9,345 bases of DNA, from positions 1-9,345 of the forward strand of contig JAFTJJ010000105.1 of assembly GCA_017456465.1 (NCBI GenBank), given 5' to 3'. Of the stretch, positions 6,979-9,345 are shown one piece after another. Each line of letters opens with the position of its first letter. The stretch's first letter is position 1. The translations under genes were made by a program, and so were the position numbers. The DNA is from Clostridia bacterium. Lineage in GTDB: Bacteria > Bacillota > Clostridia > Christensenellales > UBA1242. A model generated the notes under the pieces. It did not search any database and was not told the origin of the DNA. It worked only from the letters and a program-made list of their open reading frames with translations.

Positions 6979-8199
6979 ATGAAGGTTTGTGTTATTGGCG
7001 GTGGGGCTTCTGGATGCATGGCAGCAATCAAAATCGCTGACAAGGGTCACGATGTTGTTTTGTATGAAAAAAATGAAAAAATTGGCAAAAAAATCTACAT
7101 CACAGGGAAAGGCAGATGCAATGTCACAAATGCAGTGACTGGACCTGAGTTCCTTTCAAATGTTGTTTCAAATCCAAAGTTTGTGATGAGCAGTGAAGTA
7201 AGGTTCAATTCAAACGACACAAGAGAGTTTTTTGAGGAACACGGAGTTAAACTCAAGATTGAAAGAGGAAATCGTGTTTTTCCGGTTTCAGATAAATCAA
7301 GCGACATAATCAAAGCTCTTGAACGCGGGCTCAAATGGAGAGGTGTGGAAGTTGTTTTGAATGCGAATGTTGACGATGTCTTGGTCGTTGGCAATCAAGT
7401 TTCTGGTGTTGTAGTGAACGGGAAGAGTGAAAATTTTGACTGTGTTGTTGTTGCAACTGGTGGAAAAAGTTATGCATCGACCGGAAGCACAGGAGATGGT
7501 TACAAATTTGCAAGCAAGCTTGGTCACAAGATTGTTACACCAGTGCAAGCGCTTGTGCCAATCATTCTTGAGGGAAGCGAGACAAGAAGCCTTCAAGGCC
7601 TTTCACTCAAAAATGTTGTTTTGTTTTCAAAGTTTGGCAACAAGCCACTTTATTCATCAGAAATTGGTGAAATGATTTTCACTGACAGTGGGATTTCTGG
7701 ACCATTGGTGCTTTCAATGTCGAGTTACATCAACAGGTGTGATTTGACAAAACTCCAGTTATTCATAGATTTCAAGCCTGCATTGAATGAAGATATGCTT
7801 AGAGTTCGAATTGACCGTGACATTGTTTCACTTGGAGCAAAGCAAACATCAAGTTTGATGGATGGGCTTCTTCCCAAAAGTTTGGTGCCAGTCTTTTTGA
7901 AAAGAATTGGGATTAACATGACAAAAAAGGCGAACCAACTTTCAAATGAAGAACGCGAGCGAATTATTTTAACACTGAAGAATTTTGAACTAAAAATTAA
8001 AGATCTTGCATCGTTTGATTATGCTGTGGTGACAGCTGGTGGTGTGTCTGTTAAAGAAGTGTCACCAAAGACAATGGAAAGTAAGCTTGTGAAAAGGTTA
8101 TATTTTGTTGGTGAAGTTTTGGATGTTGATGCACTCACAGGTGGTTTCAACTTGCAGATTGCATTTTCAACAGCTGCGCAGTGTGCAAGTAATTTTTGA
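6979..8199 (+). CDS. NAD(P)/FAD-dependent oxidoreductase, BaiN/HI0933 family
   Basis: A soluble flavoprotein of 406 residues, the usual family length. The N-terminal FAD-binding Rossmann fold starts at residue 1 (MKVCVIGGGASGCMAA, GxGxxG-type glycines at 7, 9 and 12). It is followed by IGKKIYITGKGRCNVTNA, a strong signature of this family. ATGGKSYASTGSTGDGYKFA in the middle is a second dinucleotide-contact block. The C-terminal AGGVSVKEV and FVGEVLDVDALTGGFNLQIAF blocks close the FAD site. Members are annotated as aminoacetone oxidases or, in bile-acid-converting Clostridia, as BaiN; the physiological substrate of most is unknown and should not be assumed here. The start has AAAGGAG (6965-6971) 7 bases upstream. 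In many Clostridia cmk and plsC follow, as I recall; here plsC follows directly after 17 bases. Confidence 0.92.
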   Translation: MKVCVIGGGASGCMAAIKIADKGHDVVLYEKNEKIGKKIYITGKGRCNVTNAVTGPEFLSNVVSNPKFVMSSEVRFNSNDTREFFEEHGVKLKIERGNRVFPVSDKSSDIIKALERGLKWRGVEVVLNANVDDVLVVGNQVSGVVVNGKSENFDCVVVATGGKSYASTGSTGDGYKFASKLGHKIVTPVQALVPIILEGSETRSLQGLSLKNVVLFSKFGNKPLYSSEIGEMIFTDSGISGPLVLSMSSYINRCDLTKLQLFIDFKPALNEDMLRVRIDRDIVSLGAKQTSSLMDGLLPKSLVPVFLKRIGINMTKKANQLSNEERERIILTLKNFELKIKDLASFDYAVVTAGGVSVKEVSPKTMESKLVKRLYFVGEVLDVDALTGGFNLQIAFSTAAQCASNF

Positions 8200-8216
8200 G
8201 ATAAGGAGATGAAGTT

Positions 8217-8843
8217 ATGATTTTTGTAATTTGTTTTGCAATAATGTTTTTGCCCCTCACAATTCTTTTCCCAATGAGAGTCAAGGGAAAAAAGAATCTG
8301 CCAAAAAAACAGGGATATGTCCTTACGTGCAATCATTATTCCAACATGGATCCCGTGATGCTTGATGTTAAACTTGTCAAGAAACTTAGATTTCTTGCAA
8401 AGAAGGAACTTTTCAAAAATAAGTTTGTTGGATTTTTCTTAAAAAAGTTTGGTGCACATCCAGTGGACAGAGGAGCAAGTGACATCAAAGCATTCAAGTT
8501 TGCTCTTGAAACCCTCAAGAACAAAAAACCATTAGGTATTTTTCCAGAAGGGACAAGAAACAAGACAGAGTCTGAAGAAATGCAAGAAATCAAGAGTGGG
8601 GCAATTGTGTTTGCAAGCAAAGCAGGTGTTCCGATTGTTCCAGCAGCTCTTTCGCGTCCAATCAAATTTTTGAGATTTTCAACGCTAATTATTGGTGAAC
8701 CATTTTTTGTTAAAGGAGAAAACCCATCAAGGCTCACGAAAGAAGAAATTGAGGAAAATGTCAAAATTTTGACTCAAAAAACAAATGAACTGAGAGAAAA
8801 TTACAAAAATATCAAGGAAAACAACAAAAAAATCAAAAAATAA
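8217..8843 (+). CDS. plsC: 1-acyl-sn-glycerol-3-phosphate acyltransferase
   Basis: PlsC adds the second acyl chain to lysophosphatidic acid to give phosphatidic acid, the precursor of membrane phospholipids, at the inner face of the membrane. The 208-residue product has one N-terminal membrane segment (about 1-20). The acyltransferase motifs appear in order: HX4D as NHYSNMD (His40, Asp45), the HPVDRG block (81-86) with substrate-contact Arg85, FPEGTR (109-114), and VPIVPAAL (138-145). The C-terminal 30 residues are a Lys/Asn-rich helical tail. AAGGAGAT (8203-8210) lies 6 bases before the ATG. It is the last gene of the operon. The ispH gene that I would expect downstream in many Clostridia is absent; a terminator and a non-coding array follow. 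Confidence 0.95.
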   Translation: MIFVICFAIMFLPLTILFPMRVKGKKNLPKKQGYVLTCNHYSNMDPVMLDVKLVKKLRFLAKKELFKNKFVGFFLKKFGAHPVDRGASDIKAFKFALETLKNKKPLGIFPEGTRNKTESEEMQEIKSGAIVFASKAGVPIVPAALSRPIKFLRFSTLIIGEPFFVKGENPSRLTKEEIEENVKILTQKTNELRENYKNIKENNKKIKK

Positions 8844-8865
8844 CCCCCTCCCCCCTATATTTTGC

Positions 8866-8894
8866 TTGCAATTACCAAAAATTTGAGTTATACT
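8866..8894 (+). promoter_or_regulatory. Possible first promoter ahead of the repeat array
   Basis: TTGCAA (8866-8871) and TATACT (8889-8894) are 17 bases apart. The -10 box lies inside the left arm of the terminator hairpin at 8887-8918, so a transcript from here would start near 8901, beyond that arm, and would escape termination. AT-rich DNA makes chance matches common. Confidence 0.3.
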
Positions 8895-8925
8895 TTAGTT
8901 GAACAAATAAAGTATAACTTTTTTT
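8887..8925 (+). terminator. Terminator of the operon ending in plsC
   Basis: A perfect 11-bp inverted repeat, GTTATACTTTA (8887-8897) and TAAAGTATAAC (8908-8918), encloses a ten-base loop and is followed directly by seven T (8919-8925). The stem is AT-rich and so weaker than the other two terminators in the window, but its form and its position 43 bases after the plsC stop are right. Confidence 0.75.
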
Positions 8926-8959
8926 GATTCAATAATATTTTACATATTTTGTAAGATAC

Positions 8960-8988
8960 TTGTAGTGCAGTTGAATGTAAGTTATAAT
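8960..8988 (+). promoter_or_regulatory. Candidate promoter for the tandem non-coding RNA array
   Basis: A perfect -10 box TATAAT (8983-8988) stands 17 bases after TTGTAG (8960-8965), a weak -35 box matching only its TTG. The predicted start is near 8995, about 40 bases ahead of the first repeat unit. It lies after the plsC terminator, so the array would have its own transcript. Confidence 0.5.
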
Positions 8989-9035
8989 TTAAGAGTGCTG
9001 AACAAATTCAAGTTCTCTCGCGATGAACACTTGTG

Positions 9036-9196
9036 TTTTATGCTGATGTGACGCGAATGGGCTAGGGCGTGTCAAGCTGAGTTGCCGGTTGCAAGTCAGT
9101 AGCCAAAGCGGGGAGCGATTTTGTAATCGCGGACGGGAAGAGCTTGCTCATCTCTTGGAACACTGAAGCAGTCAAGTGTGTGGACAAAATATGGGG
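9036..9196 (+). repeat. Tandem repeat, unit 1 (complete)
   Basis: The unit begins with TTTTATGCTGATGTG (9036-9050). It then has a variable segment (9051-9067), a 120-base shared stretch (9068-9187) ending GTGTGTGGACAA, and a nine-base junction AATATGGGG (9188-9196) before the next unit. Against unit 2 the 119-base core from 9069 has only two differences (T at 9090 and T at 9164, which are G and C in unit 2). Confidence 0.95.
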
Positions 9197-9345
9197 TTTT
9201 ATGCTGATGTGGCTCAGGGGCGCGACGTGTCAAGCTGAGTTGCCGGTGGCAAGTCAGTAGCCAAAGCGGGGAGCGATTTTGTAATCGCGGACGGGAAGAG
9301 CTTGCTCATCTCTTGGAACACCGAAGCAGTCAAGTGTGTGGACAA
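9197..9345 (+). repeat. Tandem repeat, unit 2 (reaches the window edge)
   Basis: The same 15-base opening (9197-9211) is followed by a different segment of 14 bases (9212-9225), then the shared stretch (9226-9345). The change at 9248 lies in the loop of a hairpin, and the change at 9322 would lose one inner pair of the last hairpin, so the local folds survive almost intact. The sequence ends on the last base of the shared core, so the junction after this unit cannot be seen. Confidence 0.95.

Larger units (their letters stand above)
8995..9345 (+). ncRNA. Unrecognised structured non-coding RNA made of tandem units of about 160 bases
   Basis: No reading frame of useful length crosses this stretch, and the unit spacing (158 to 161 bases) is not a multiple of three, so the repeat does not encode a repeated protein. 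The core is about 54% G+C by hand count in an otherwise AT-rich window. Each unit can fold into several local hairpins, with first-unit positions as follows. A wobble-rich stem pairs 9044-9050 with 9068-9074 and carries the variable loop. A stem-loop at 9077-9099 pairs CTGA with TCAG and TTGC with GCAA. A perfect 6-bp hairpin GCGATT-TTGT-AATCGC lies at 9115-9130. AAGAG/CTCTT pair at 9138-9156, and ACAC/GTGT at 9160-9179. Strand is inferred from the candidate promoter. It does not match tmRNA, RNase P RNA, SRP RNA, 6S RNA or a riboswitch consensus that I know. The 3' end lies outside the window. Confidence 0.6.

Noticed and set aside
8336..8764. Open frame of 142 codons on the minus strand
   Set aside because: It is antisense to plsC, whose motifs are complete. 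The Ser/Leu-rich product is what a reversed Lys/Glu-rich gene gives.
9036..9345. CRISPR array
   Set aside because: The repeated part is about 135 bases and the differing part 14-17 bases, the reverse of CRISPR proportions. Only two units are visible and no cas gene is present.
9036..9345. Tandem riboswitch or other known RNA
   Set aside because: I compared the shared core by memory with cobalamin, lysine, TPP, glycine, c-di-GMP, c-di-AMP and T-box signatures, and with tmRNA and RNase P RNA. None of their conserved blocks is present. A covariance search would decide.
1..9345. Transposase, integrase, reverse transcriptase or defence genes that might use the RNA array
   Set aside because: All protein genes found are housekeeping types. 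If a partner protein exists it must lie beyond the right edge.

Overview
The window reads as a piece of chromosome from a low-G+C Firmicutes bacterium, most likely an uncultured Clostridia-type lineage. The reasons are the AT-rich codon use, strong AAGGAG-type ribosome binding sites, U-tract terminators, and a gene neighbourhood (scpA-scpB, YtfI-like/YtfJ, S11 D-Ala-D-Ala carboxypeptidase, rluB) that recalls the ypuF/ypuG-dacB-ypuL and ytfI-ytfJ regions of Bacillus subtilis. A YtfJ/GerW-family gene hints at spore formation but does not prove it. All genes lie on the + strand.

Layout: (1) 2-316 is the 3' end of an unrecognised membrane protein cut by the left edge. (2) 369-1544 is an exported penicillin-binding D-Ala-D-Ala carboxypeptidase, closed by a strong terminator at 1563-1600. 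(3) A perfect-consensus promoter (TTGACA, 17 bp, TATAAT) at 1604-1632 starts a three-gene operon: a site-2-type membrane metalloprotease (1656-2345), scpA (2350-3198) and scpB (3191-4030), ended by a terminator at 4046-4074. (4) A promoter at about 4077-4106 appears to start a six-gene operon: a YtfI/DUF2953-like membrane protein (4113-4679), ytfJ (4679-5068), a second D-Ala-D-Ala carboxypeptidase (5037-6221), rluB (6249-6953), a BaiN/HI0933-type flavoprotein (6979-8199) and plsC (8217-8843), with a terminator at 8887-8925. Gene spacing is tight, with overlaps of 1, 8 and 32 bases and gaps of 4 to 27 bases.

(5) The last 500 bases carry no protein gene. Behind a plausible promoter (8960-8988) stands a tandem array of a G+C-rich (about 54%) element of about 160 bases. 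Two units are visible. Their 119-base cores (9069-9187 and 9227-9345) differ at only two positions, while a short segment between conserved stem arms is completely different (17 versus 14 bases). The spacing is not a multiple of three and no reading frame runs through it, so a structured non-coding RNA is the best reading. The sequence stops exactly where the shared core ends, as contigs do at unresolved repeats, so more units may follow. I do not recognise this RNA, and it is the most interesting object in the window.

Functionally the protein genes are housekeeping: chromosome condensation and segregation (ScpA/ScpB), peptidoglycan trimming (two S11 enzymes), membrane lipid synthesis (PlsC), 23S rRNA modification (RluB-type) and regulated intramembrane proteolysis (M50). 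The array looks compositionally and structurally foreign to them.
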